Positions 33,163 through 41,712 of a DNA stretch of 64,000 nucleotides are shown here, piece by piece. The position numbers were made by a program, and so were the translations under genes. The stretch covers positions 124,001-188,000 of the forward strand of contig NZ_WMDQ01000009.1 of the NCBI RefSeq assembly GCF_009707955.1. Reading direction: 5' to 3'. The notes beneath the pieces were generated by a model that saw only the letters and a program-made list of their open reading frames with translations, did not search any database and was not told the origin of the DNA. The DNA comes from Flavobacterium sp. LC2016-13. Lineage in GTDB: Bacteria; Bacteroidota; Bacteroidia; Flavobacteriales; Flavobacteriaceae. The first letter of the stretch is position 1. Every line of letters begins with the position of its first letter.

Positions 33163-35478
33163 ATGAAAAATAAAAAAATAATAACCATTGGGATTTTCGC
33201 CCTTTTTACTGTTGGAAATATGAATGCACAGAAAAAACCTTATCTGGATAAAAATAAAACCATTGAACAGCGTATTAATTTGCTTTTGCCTTTGATGACT
33301 TTAGAAGAAAAAGTGGGGCAAATGAACCAATATAATGGTTTTTGGGATGTAACAGGACCAGCTCCAAAAGGCGGAACTGCTGAATTAAAATACGAACATT
33401 TAAGAAAAGGATTGGTTGGATCGATGTTAACGGTTCGTGGTGTAAAAGAAGTTCGCTCCGTACAGAAAATCGCGGTTGAAGAAACCCGTTTGGGAATTCC
33501 GTTGATTATTGGTTTTGATGTAATACATGGTTATAAAACGTTAAGTCCAATTCCTTTGGCAGAAGCGGCGAGTTGGGATTTAGAAGCCATTAAAAAATCA
33601 GCGGCGATTGCGGCAGATGAAGCTTCGGCATCTGGAATTAACTGGACTTTTGGACCAAATGTAGATGTTGCAAATGATGCGCGTTGGGGGCGTGTGATGG
33701 AAGGTGCAGGAGAAGATCCTTATTTGGGAAGCAAAATTGGTTATGCGAGAGTGAAAGGTTTTCAGGGTGAAACCATTGCTGATTTGGCTAAAGTAAATAC
33801 CATTGCAGCCTGTGCGAAACACTTTGCGGCGTATGGTTATGTTGAAGCGGGATTGGAATATAATATTGTCGATATCAGTAATTCTAAATTGTATAATTCG
33901 GTTTTGCCTCCTTTTGAAGCGACAGTTGAAGCCGGAGTTCGTACGTTTATGAATTCGTTTAATACGTTGAATGGCGTTCCGGCGACTGGAAATGCATTTT
34001 TGCAAAGAGATATTTTAAAAGGGAAATGGAAATTTGACGGATTTGTAATTTCAGATTATGCGTCGATTCGTGAAATGATCGCGCACGGTTATGCAAAAGA
34101 CGAAGCCGATGCAACAGCAAAGGCGGTGAATGCAGGTTCTGATATGGATATGGAATCGTATTTGTATGTAGCAAAACTGGTTGATTTGGTAAAATCAGGA
34201 AAAGTAAAAGAAGCTTTGGTTGATGATGCCGTTCGCCGAATTCTTCGTGTGAAATTTGAATTGGGATTATTTGATGATCCGTATAGATATTGCGATGAAA
34301 AACGCGAAAAAGAAGTTATTGGAAGTAAAGCCAATAATGATGGTGTTTTGGATATGGCGAAGAAATCGATCGTTTTATTGAAAAATGCTTGTCCGCCGGG
34401 GCGGAAAGAGAATCTGCTTCCACTAAAGAAATCAGGACAAAAAATTGCTTTGATTGGCGCTTTGGCAAACGATAAAAACAGTCCGCTTGGAAGCTGGAGA
34501 ATTGCTGCCGATGATAATACAGCTGTTTCGGTTTTAGAAGGAATGCAGCAATATAAAGACAATCAATTGGTTTTTGAAAAAGGTGTTGATTTGTTGTCAC
34601 AAAAAGCAACGTTTTTAACCGAAACCGTTTTTAACACAACAGATAAAAGCGGATTTGAAGCTGCAAAAACAGCGGCGAAAAATGCTGATGTTGTTGTAAT
34701 GGTTTTAGGCGAATACGGATTTCAAAGTGGAGAGGGAAGAAGCAGAACTGATTTGAATTTGCCAGGATTACAACAGGAATTATTAGAAGAAATTTATAAA
34801 GTGAATCCGAATGTTGTTTTGGTTTTAAATAACGGTCGTCCGTTGAGTATTCCGTGGGCTGCAGAAAATGTTCCTGCAATTGTAGAAGCTTGGCAATTAG
34901 GAACGCAGACAGGAAATGCAGTTGCGCAGGTTTTATACGGAGATTATAACCCAAGTGGGAAACTGCCAATGTCATTTCCTAGAAATGTGGGTCAGGTTCC
35001 AATTTATTATAATAAATATAGTACTGGAAGACCAATTGACAGTGACAAAAATGTTTTTTGGTCGCATTATATGGATGTGGAAAAAACACCTCAATTTCCT
35101 TTTGGTTTTGGATTGAGTTATACAACATTTGATTATAAAGATTTAAAAGTAAATAAAATCGCTTTTGCAAAAGGAGAAAAAGTTCAGGTGAGCGTTGAGG
35201 TTACGAACTCTGGAAATTACGACGGAAAAGAAGTAGTTCAATTGTATATTCACGACAAATTTGCCAGTATCGTTCGCCCAATAAAAGAATTGAAAGGTTT
35301 TGAATTGGTGAATTTGAAAAAAGGAGAAACGAAAACCGTAACTTTTACTCTAACGAATAAGGAACTTGGTTTTTATGATAACGAAGGAAATTATTTAGTA
35401 GAACCGGGAACTTTTAAAATTATGGTTGGAGGAAGTTCTGATAAAGGTTTGCAAAGTGGTTTTGAAATTAAAGACTAA
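33163..35478 (+). CDS. bglX: GH3 beta-glucosidase (BglX-like)
   Basis: From the ATG at 33163 the 771-residue protein starts MKNKKIITIGIFALFTVGNMNAQ, a signal peptide. The frame is open from 33121, but that part lies in repeat-like leader DNA. The GH3 barrel has the nucleophile Asp in GFVISDYAS (~290) and KHFAAYG earlier. The alpha/beta sandwich (SIVLLKN, GEYGFQSGEGRSRTDLNLPG) and a C-terminal fibronectin-III domain follow. It should release terminal glucose (or mannose) from glucomannan oligosaccharides in the periplasm. Confidence 0.92.
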   Translation: MKNKKIITIGIFALFTVGNMNAQKKPYLDKNKTIEQRINLLLPLMTLEEKVGQMNQYNGFWDVTGPAPKGGTAELKYEHLRKGLVGSMLTVRGVKEVRSVQKIAVEETRLGIPLIIGFDVIHGYKTLSPIPLAEAASWDLEAIKKSAAIAADEASASGINWTFGPNVDVANDARWGRVMEGAGEDPYLGSKIGYARVKGFQGETIADLAKVNTIAACAKHFAAYGYVEAGLEYNIVDISNSKLYNSVLPPFEATVEAGVRTFMNSFNTLNGVPATGNAFLQRDILKGKWKFDGFVISDYASIREMIAHGYAKDEADATAKAVNAGSDMDMESYLYVAKLVDLVKSGKVKEALVDDAVRRILRVKFELGLFDDPYRYCDEKREKEVIGSKANNDGVLDMAKKSIVLLKNACPPGRKENLLPLKKSGQKIALIGALANDKNSPLGSWRIAADDNTAVSVLEGMQQYKDNQLVFEKGVDLLSQKATFLTETVFNTTDKSGFEAAKTAAKNADVVVMVLGEYGFQSGEGRSRTDLNLPGLQQELLEEIYKVNPNVVLVLNNGRPLSIPWAAENVPAIVEAWQLGTQTGNAVAQVLYGDYNPSGKLPMSFPRNVGQVPIYYNKYSTGRPIDSDKNVFWSHYMDVEKTPQFPFGFGLSYTTFDYKDLKVNKIAFAKGEKVQVSVEVTNSGNYDGKEVVQLYIHDKFASIVRPIKELKGFELVNLKKGETKTVTFTLTNKELGFYDNEGNYLVEPGTFKIMVGGSSDKGLQSGFEIKD

Positions 35479-35481
35479 AAG

Positions 35482-35705
35482 TTTTAATCTCGCAAAGACG
35501 CAGAGTCGCAAAGTTTAGTTTTTAAAAATAAGATTGAATAGCGTCCAGCTTTAGCTGGATGAAAATATAAACACAATCGAAAGGGCTTTAGCCAAACCTA
35601 CAAAGTTTGGCTAAAGCCCTTTCTTATTCAAATCTTATTCCCCTAGCTGAAGCTAGGGGCTATTCAAAAGAAACTTTGCGACTCTGCGTCTTTGCGAGAT
35701 TAAAA
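35482..35705. repeat. Nested inverted-repeat element (35-bp outer stem with three inner hairpins)
   Basis: The outer arms 35482-35516 and 35671-35705 are perfect complements over 35 bp. Inside are three hairpins: 35544-35559 (7-bp stem, TCCAGCT), 35579-35623 (19-bp perfect stem, core GGGCTTTAGCCAAAC) and 35640-35659 (9-bp stem, CCCCTAGCT). Folded, this is a multi-branched cruciform-like structure. It fills most of the 308-bp gap between GH3 and the aldo-keto reductase; nothing else is visible there apart from a weak TACCTTTA box near 35745. Confidence 0.85.
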
Positions 35706-35786
35706 AAAGCATAACTTTTAAATTAATATCTTTTCATATTTTTCTACCTTTAAAACCTATAAAACTACAACCATTAAACAAAAACA

Positions 35787-36743
35787 ATGAAATATAACAG
35801 ATGTGGAAAAAGTGGGTTATTATTACCTGAAATTTCTTTAGGATTATGGCATAACTTCGGATCGGTAGATAATTTTGATAATGCCGAAAGTATTGCCGTA
35901 GAAGCTTTTGATAAGGGAATTACTCATTTTGATTTAGCCAATAATTACGGACCGGTTCCGGGTTCTGCAGAAACTAATTTTGGTAAAATTTTGTGGCATA
36001 ACTTTCAGGGAAATTTGCGTGATGAAATCGTAATTTCTACAAAAGCAGGTTACACAATGTGGGACGGACCTTATGGAGACTGGGGTTCTCGTAAATACTT
36101 ACTATCAAGTTTAGATCAGAGTCTTAAAAGAATGAAGGTTGATTATGTCGATATTTTTTATTCGCATCGTCCTGATCCTGAAACTCCAATTGAAGAAACA
36201 ATGGCTGCGCTGGATTATGCCGTAAGAAGTGGAAAAGCTTTGTATGTTGGAATCAGTAATTATTCTGCAGAAGAAACTCGAGTTGCGGTAGATGTTTTAA
36301 AACAATTAGGAACGCCATGTTTGATTCATCAGGCAAAATATTCGATGTTAGAACGTTGGGTTGAAAATGGTTTGTTAGATGTTCTGGAAGAAAAAGGAGT
36401 GGGCTGTATTGCATTTTCGCCTTTGGCACAAGGACTTTTAACTGATAAATATCTAAACGGAATTCCGGAAAACTCCAGAGCGCATAATCCAAACGGACAT
36501 TTGAAAGAAGATGAGGTTACGGAAGAACGTATTCAGAAATTAGTTCAATTGAATGAAATTGCTCAGAATAGAAATCAATCTTTGGCGCAAATGGCCTTAG
36601 CATGGTTGATGAAAGACAAGCGAATAACTTCAGTTTTAATTGGCGCTAGTTCTGTAAAACAGTTGAATAATAATATTGATTGTTTACAAATTTTTGATTT
36701 TACATCAGATGAATTGAACGCGATTGAAAAGATTTTATCGTGA
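35787..36743 (+). CDS. Aldo/keto reductase (YghZ-like)
   Basis: The 318-residue cytoplasmic NADPH-dependent oxidoreductase has the AKR catalytic Asp/Tyr in FDLANNYGP (~48-56), Lys in ISTKAGYTMWDGPYGDWGS and His in FYSHRPDPETP. It closely resembles the YghZ / Kv-beta-like AKR14 group, which reduce L-glyceraldehyde 3-phosphate and methylglyoxal. It sits among glycan genes but its part in mannan use is unclear. It ends at a terminator shared with the GH97 gene. Confidence 0.9.
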   Translation: MKYNRCGKSGLLLPEISLGLWHNFGSVDNFDNAESIAVEAFDKGITHFDLANNYGPVPGSAETNFGKILWHNFQGNLRDEIVISTKAGYTMWDGPYGDWGSRKYLLSSLDQSLKRMKVDYVDIFYSHRPDPETPIEETMAALDYAVRSGKALYVGISNYSAEETRVAVDVLKQLGTPCLIHQAKYSMLERWVENGLLDVLEEKGVGCIAFSPLAQGLLTDKYLNGIPENSRAHNPNGHLKEDEVTEERIQKLVQLNEIAQNRNQSLAQMALAWLMKDKRITSVLIGASSVKQLNNNIDCLQIFDFTSDELNAIEKILS

Positions 36744-36767
36744 TTTCACTATAGTTTAAAATCTAAT

Positions 36768-36797
36768 AAAAATGGGACAATTTGTCCCATTTTTTTA
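36768..36797. terminator. Bidirectional terminator between aldo/keto reductase and GH97
   Basis: AAAAATGGGACAA pairs with TTGTCCCATTTTT with a minimal loop and flanking A/T runs. It serves both convergent genes. Confidence 0.88.
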
Positions 36798-38789
36798 TTT
36801 TATAATCATCGCCAATCCGCCGCCACTTGCTAGTCGATATTTTAATTTTGTTGTCGAATCAACGGTTATGATTTCTCTTTTATAATCTACTGCAGCTTTA
36901 TCAGCGTTTAATCCGTCAGAGAAAATCTCGGCTTCGAATTTTTTGCCTTTTTCAAGGAAAGAAAAATCAATTGTAATTTCTCTGGAGTCCCAATTTGTAA
37001 TTGCGCCCAAATACCAAGTAGATTCTTTTTTTCTGGCGATTGTCACAAATTTTCCAACTTCGCCATTTAAGGAAACGGTTTCATCAAAAGTAGTTGGTAT
37101 TTTAGCAATAAAATCAGTGCTTTCCTGTTCTTTCATATAAGCTGTCGGGCTATCGGCCATCATTTGCAAAGGCGCTTCAAAAATCGTGTAAAGCGCTAAT
37201 TGATGGCATCTTGTTCCCTGACTTACCGGATTTGAGTGACTTGGTTTGAATTCGCTTTTGGTTGCATTTCGCATTGCGCCCGGCGTATAATCCATTGGGC
37301 CGGCCATCATTCTGATAAACGGAATCGTGCAATCATAAAGCGGAACATCATCATTTGGTGTCCATTTATTATTTTCTAAACCTTTTACGCCTTCAAAATT
37401 CAGAATATTTGGAAAAGTTCTCTGAATTCCGGTTGGTTTATACATTCCGTGAAAATCCAAAAGCAATTTATGATTGGCTGCTTTTTGGGCAATATCATAA
37501 ACTGAATTCACCATTTTAGCATCGTCTCTGTCAATAAAATCAACTTTAAAACCTTTGATACCAAGTTTTGCGTAGTTTTCAAAAACGCCATCTATATTGT
37601 TATTCAAAGCCATCCATGAACTCCATAAAATAATACCAACGTTTCGTTCTTTTGCGTAGGCGATTAAAGCTTCTAAATCCACATTTGGATTATGTTTCAT
37701 GATGTCGGTTTCTACGCTCCAGCCTTCATCTAAAACAACATATTCAACTTTGTTTTTAGAGGCAAAATCGATGTAATATTTATAGGTTTGTGTATTAATT
37801 CCGGCTTTAAAATCAACATTATAAATATTCCAGTCGTTCCACCAATCCCAAGCGACTTTTCCGGGTTTTATCCACGAAATATCTTTGACTTTTGAAGGTT
37901 CGGATAATTTCTGCACCATATCATTATTGGCTAAATCCGAATCATTTTCAGAAATTACAATCGCTCTCCACGGAAAAGTTCGTGTTCCTTTTGTTTTAAC
38001 CAGATAATCGGCTCTTTCGGTAATTAATTTGTTGAGGTAATTAAATCCACCGTTTGTCTCCTGAAGTGGATATTTAGAAAAACGAGATTCAAAACCTGAT
38101 TTTGTTTTATTATTTGTGACAAATAATCCCGGATAATCTTCGAGATTAGCTTCCAGAAAAACGGCTTTTTTGTGGTTTTTATAATCAATTAAAAAAGGTA
38201 AAAAGGCAAGAGTATCTTTAGCAAATTCGCTTATTTTTTTGTTTTCATAATGTGATTCAAACGAAGAAATAAAAGGATCTTTCGGATTTCGTAAATCACG
38301 TACATACGGCATTAAAGTATTATAATCCTGATCGAAATTCAAAACAACTTCTTCGGATTTTACGGTAATATCTTTTTTCTTTTTAGTAATAAATCGATAG
38401 GCGGAGCCATCGTCAAAAGCACGAAATTCAATGCTAAAATCATTTTTAAAATTTAAAGTAAGCTGATTGTATTTGTTCTGAACGGATTTCTTTTTGTAAA
38501 ACGGAGTTTCAAATGAAGTATTTACATTTTCTTTTTTTGAATTTAAAACAATGGCATTTTTTCCTAAAATAGCATTTTCATTCAAAGCCATTGACATTTC
38601 AGAAGGTGCGAGAATCAAATCTTTTTCATGTAAAATCGTCCACGTTATTTTTTCGTTCACAGCGATTTTAACTTCGATTTTTCCGTTAGGAGAATTCAAA
38701 ATAAAGTCTTGTTTTTTCTGTGAGAAAGAAAAATTAACGAATAGTAAACAAAAAAGAATAAGTGTTTTTTTTATGGTGTGTTTTTTCAT
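36795..38789 (-). CDS. GH97 glycoside hydrolase, probable alpha-galactosidase
   Basis: From the ATG at 38789 the protein is 664 residues with a signal peptide (KKTLILFCLLFVNFSFSQ). It has the GH97 order: N-terminal beta domain (~25-280), barrel (~290-560), C-terminal beta domain. The motif GFKVDFIDRDDAK supplies an Asp where retaining GH97 alpha-galactosidases have the nucleophile; inverting SusB-type members lack it. In this locus it should remove alpha-galactosyl branches in the periplasm. It is the last gene of the minus-strand mannan operon, with an inverted repeat just upstream. Confidence 0.88.
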   Translation of the reverse strand: MKKHTIKKTLILFCLLFVNFSFSQKKQDFILNSPNGKIEVKIAVNEKITWTILHEKDLILAPSEMSMALNENAILGKNAIVLNSKKENVNTSFETPFYKKKSVQNKYNQLTLNFKNDFSIEFRAFDDGSAYRFITKKKKDITVKSEEVVLNFDQDYNTLMPYVRDLRNPKDPFISSFESHYENKKISEFAKDTLAFLPFLIDYKNHKKAVFLEANLEDYPGLFVTNNKTKSGFESRFSKYPLQETNGGFNYLNKLITERADYLVKTKGTRTFPWRAIVISENDSDLANNDMVQKLSEPSKVKDISWIKPGKVAWDWWNDWNIYNVDFKAGINTQTYKYYIDFASKNKVEYVVLDEGWSVETDIMKHNPNVDLEALIAYAKERNVGIILWSSWMALNNNIDGVFENYAKLGIKGFKVDFIDRDDAKMVNSVYDIAQKAANHKLLLDFHGMYKPTGIQRTFPNILNFEGVKGLENNKWTPNDDVPLYDCTIPFIRMMAGPMDYTPGAMRNATKSEFKPSHSNPVSQGTRCHQLALYTIFEAPLQMMADSPTAYMKEQESTDFIAKIPTTFDETVSLNGEVGKFVTIARKKESTWYLGAITNWDSREITIDFSFLEKGKKFEAEIFSDGLNADKAAVDYKREIITVDSTTKLKYRLASGGGLAMIIK

Positions 38790-38810
38790 CAAATTTCGAT
38801 TTTGTAATTA

Positions 38811-38896
38811 CGTAGAGGCGCACAGCAGTGCGTCTACGTCCAGTTTATGTTCAGGATATTCTTTGCGCATAAGACGCACTGCTGTGCGTCTCTACG
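38811..38896. repeat. 24-bp inverted repeat (CGTAGAG-GCGCACAGCAGTGCGTC) between GH97 and GH5_7
   Basis: Arms 38811-38834 and 38873-38896 pair with one mismatch. Each arm is itself partly palindromic around GCACAGCAGTGC. A related word, GACGCACAGTTGTGCGTC, forms the terminator at 56536-56566. The element lies inside the operon, so it may reduce but not abolish transcription into GH97. Confidence 0.7.
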
Positions 38897-38919
38897 GAAA
38901 ATAGGAATGAATTCTATTT

Positions 38920-40206
38920 TTATTTTTTCAATTTCAAATTATAATCTTTTACAATTTTCAATGTCGATTTATCCGTAGAAAAAACAGAATTTAATCCTTG
39001 AGGTTCTTGCGGAGGATCTGTTGTTAACGGATCGCCGGGATTCCATTTTCCATTTTCATTAACGGCTTTTCCTTCGCCGCCAAACCCCCAGAAATTTGCC
39101 GCCTGCAACGGGCCATTATTTTTAACACTTTCGGCAACTCTGTTAAAAATGTAATTATAAAAAATATCTCTGTTCGCTACAGATGAAGTTGCTAATAAAC
39201 TTTCATTTTCTCTTCCTAAACCAAATTCTTCAATAATAATTGGGCGCTTTAAATTGTTTGCCACTTTTACATGTTCGTCAATATATTTTCCGGCATTTTC
39301 TAAAGTTGTTGGCAATGTATTTTCTGCATTATCAGCTTTAAACCAATTCCAGTTTTTTGGCCAAATATGCATCGTCAAATAATCAATATTCGGATTCTGA
39401 TGTGTGCGTTCAAAAATTTCCATACTGTCATTTGAACTGTTTTTACCTTCAGAACCTGTCGAAATTAAGTGGTTTTTGTCAAGGCTGTCAATTAAATCGA
39501 CGATGTTATTTAACCAAACTGTAAATTTTGTTTCGTTTTCTACCGTAAAAAGTCTTGGTTCATTCCCAACTTGCCACGCCATAATGGTATTGTCTTCGGT
39601 GTATTTCTTTTTCGAATATTTATTAGTTCTTCCAATAATAAATTTTACATGATTCTCTAAAGCTTTCATACAAGGCTCACAACTGTGAAATTGTTCTGTA
39701 TACGACATGAATTCGGGCCAAGTATTTGGTGGAATCGCAGGAACCGGAATCGCGCCTTTTCCATTCCATTCTAAATATTGCGACATTCCGCCAGACCATT
39801 CCCAATTATTAGTCAAATACAAAACCGCATACATTTTACGTTTACGCATTTCGTTTATCAAAAAATCAAGTCCGTCAAGTAAATCTTCATCGTATTTTCC
39901 TTGCTCATATTGTAACGCCGGACGAACCGTAAAATCATATTTTCCGCCATCGCCGCCAACGAGAATTCTTAAATTATCAATTCCGTTTTTGTGTAATAAA
40001 TCAAGTTCACGAAGCAGTCTTTTTCTATCGCCTACTTTTTTAGAAGCTAATAAACTTCCGTACCAATAATTGGTTCCAATGTAAGCATAAGGTTTGTTGC
40101 CTTTATAGAATTGTGTTCCTTTAACCGTAATTCTTTCTTGTGACTGACAAGCGATTGCAGAAAGGATTAGCATTAATCTGAAGGTTTTTTGAAAGATGTT
40201 TTTCAT
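38920..40206 (-). CDS. GH5 subfamily 7-type endo-beta-1,4-mannanase, lipoprotein
   Basis: The 428-residue protein has a lipoprotein-type signal (LMLILSAIAC, Cys20). A single GH5 barrel follows: YIGTNYWYGSLLA, NLRILVGGDGG, acid/base Glu in MAWQVGNEPR (~220) and nucleophile Glu in PIIIEEFGLGRE (~324). The wording matches mannan-specific GH5_7. It should cut beta-1,4-mannan chains internally. It is sixth in the minus-strand operon. No acidic surface-export signal follows the lipid Cys (QSQER), so a periplasmic location is more likely. Confidence 0.88.
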   Translation of the reverse strand: MKNIFQKTFRLMLILSAIACQSQERITVKGTQFYKGNKPYAYIGTNYWYGSLLASKKVGDRKRLLRELDLLHKNGIDNLRILVGGDGGKYDFTVRPALQYEQGKYDEDLLDGLDFLINEMRKRKMYAVLYLTNNWEWSGGMSQYLEWNGKGAIPVPAIPPNTWPEFMSYTEQFHSCEPCMKALENHVKFIIGRTNKYSKKKYTEDNTIMAWQVGNEPRLFTVENETKFTVWLNNIVDLIDSLDKNHLISTGSEGKNSSNDSMEIFERTHQNPNIDYLTMHIWPKNWNWFKADNAENTLPTTLENAGKYIDEHVKVANNLKRPIIIEEFGLGRENESLLATSSVANRDIFYNYIFNRVAESVKNNGPLQAANFWGFGGEGKAVNENGKWNPGDPLTTDPPQEPQGLNSVFSTDKSTLKIVKDYNLKLKK

Positions 40207-40216
40207 TATTTATTTT

Positions 40217-40312
40217 TTTTGGAGCTATTTCCTGCTATCCGTTTCAATCTTTTGTGCCTCCCGAAGCCTCGGGACCGGCACAAAAGGATTTCCACTTCTA
40301 TCAGGGCTAGGA
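40217..40312. repeat. Palindromic intergenic repeat element, copy 2 (nested CTTTTGTGCC hairpin)
   Basis: CTTTTGTGCC (40249-40258) pairs with GGCACAAAAG (40277-40286), and inside it TCCCGA (40259-40264) with TCGGGA (40269-40274). The flanking words (TATC before; GGATTTCCACTTCTATC after) match the element at 1974-2115 in order and position. Confidence 0.65.
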
Positions 40313-40353
40313 CTTTACGTTTTTTAAGAAGCTTTTGAATTTCATAATCTTAT

Positions 40354-40429
40354 CATTTCGAAGAATATAACGGATTTACAGTTCGTTGCTCTCTGGATGT
40401 GATTTCTCCTTCGTCGAAATGACACAAAT
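40354..40429. repeat. Inverted repeat element, ATTTCGAGG family, copy 2
   Basis: Positions 40382-40429 are the reverse complement of 33001-33048 with only two differences in 48 bases. The left end (TCATTTCGAAGAA from 40354) pairs with the right end (TTCGTCGAAATGA), while the middle of the left arm is lost, so this copy is degenerate. Confidence 0.75.
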
Positions 40430-40461
40430 ACGTTTAGTTTGTCAACTAATTAAACATAATA

Positions 40462-41709
40462 TTATTTCGGTAATTCATACATCTTCGGTAAAGAATTCAA
40501 TAATGCTGATTTTGGTTTTGTGGCAAATGTTTTAAAATCACTTGCGTTCGACACAGCACCATTCGGAACATAATAGCCATCTTTAGTATTATTCCAAAAC
40601 ATGACATAACTTATCGATATAATTTGAAGATCAAAAGTTGGATTATTATTTAATACACTGTATAAGTTGGTCGAAAACCAATTGGTAACTGGTGGCGTTG
40701 TTGCGTTAACCTGATATCCGGTTTCGGTTAAAGCGGCAATTTTTACTTTATCGAGAGCTATATTTGAGACCATTTTAAGTTTGGCATTTGCAGTATTAAC
40801 TCCTGTGCTTCCTTGGTTGTTTAAGTCGCCATAATTGTCCATTCCTAAAATATCAACATAACTGTCTCCGGGATATCGGCTTAAATAAGTTTCTCTTGTT
40901 AAATAGGAGTTGTCAGGAGAAAAAGCATATAAAATATTGTGAACGCCTTTTGTAGTTTTTAAATAATCAACTGTAAACTGATATGCTTTTTTATAATCGT
41001 CCGGAGTACAAAAATTTGCTCCCCACCAAAACCAGCTTCCATCGAATTCATGAAAAGGCCTGAAAATTATCGGAATCAATTCGCCGTTTGCGCCTTTTAA
41101 ATTCGAAACTACACTGGCAACTTTATCTAATTTTTTCTTGTACCATTCGTGATTTGTTCCGCCAGGTAAAATACTTTTAAATGCGGTTGCCTTTTGGTCT
41201 GCAGTCATATCGGCTGCATAAAACGAATCTTCATTATTTGGTTCTCTCAAATGCCATGAAAATGTATTAATCATACCTTTTGCGTAAGCGGCTTTTGCAT
41301 CGCTGGTAATTTTTTGTTCTTGCTGATAAAACCAATTATCTGACTGATTGTTATTGTTTTTATCGGTAATAAACATAAAATCTGATCCTAAAACTGCGGG
41401 ATCGTAACCTGTATTTTTCTTGATGTCAGAATCTCCTCCAGCATCTTGATAAAAACTATTAAAAGCATCTTGTTGCCCAATCGCAACTTTGGTTTTGGAT
41501 AATCTTTTTAAATTATAAAATAAAGCTACAGTTTCTTTGGTAGCATTGGCGTCGACCATATAATTTGTGACATTTTTTGTGGTCATGGCATCAACTTCTG
41601 TGGGCGGATCAACGATGACTTCATCACTTGTATTATTGTCTGAAGAACAACTTACAAACGCTAATATCGATAAACTTATAAATGCTATTTTGAGAAATGT
41701 AGTTTTCAT
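40462..41709 (-). CDS. GH26 endo-beta-mannanase, surface lipoprotein candidate
   Basis: The 415-residue protein begins MKTTFLKIAFISLSILAFVSC, a lipoprotein signal. SSDNNTSDE follows the Cys, an acidic stretch like the flavobacterial surface-export signal. The GH26 barrel has acid/base Glu in IIFRPFHEFDGSWFWWG (~225) and nucleophile Glu in KIAALTETGYQ (~333). It should attack mannan at the cell surface and feed SusC/SusD. It is fifth in the operon, 3 bp after the epimerase gene. Confidence 0.9.
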   Translation of the reverse strand: MKTTFLKIAFISLSILAFVSCSSDNNTSDEVIVDPPTEVDAMTTKNVTNYMVDANATKETVALFYNLKRLSKTKVAIGQQDAFNSFYQDAGGDSDIKKNTGYDPAVLGSDFMFITDKNNNNQSDNWFYQQEQKITSDAKAAYAKGMINTFSWHLREPNNEDSFYAADMTADQKATAFKSILPGGTNHEWYKKKLDKVASVVSNLKGANGELIPIIFRPFHEFDGSWFWWGANFCTPDDYKKAYQFTVDYLKTTKGVHNILYAFSPDNSYLTRETYLSRYPGDSYVDILGMDNYGDLNNQGSTGVNTANAKLKMVSNIALDKVKIAALTETGYQVNATTPPVTNWFSTNLYSVLNNNPTFDLQIISISYVMFWNNTKDGYYVPNGAVSNASDFKTFATKPKSALLNSLPKMYELPK

Positions 41710-41712
41710 TTT

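Noticed and set aside
34089..34562. 157-residue antisense frame in the GH3 gene
   Set aside because: Lies opposite conserved GH3 motifs; composition (Ser/Phe-rich) is that of an antisense shadow.
35482..35705. Insertion sequence
   Set aside because: Only 224 bp with no transposase gene; at most a non-autonomous element.
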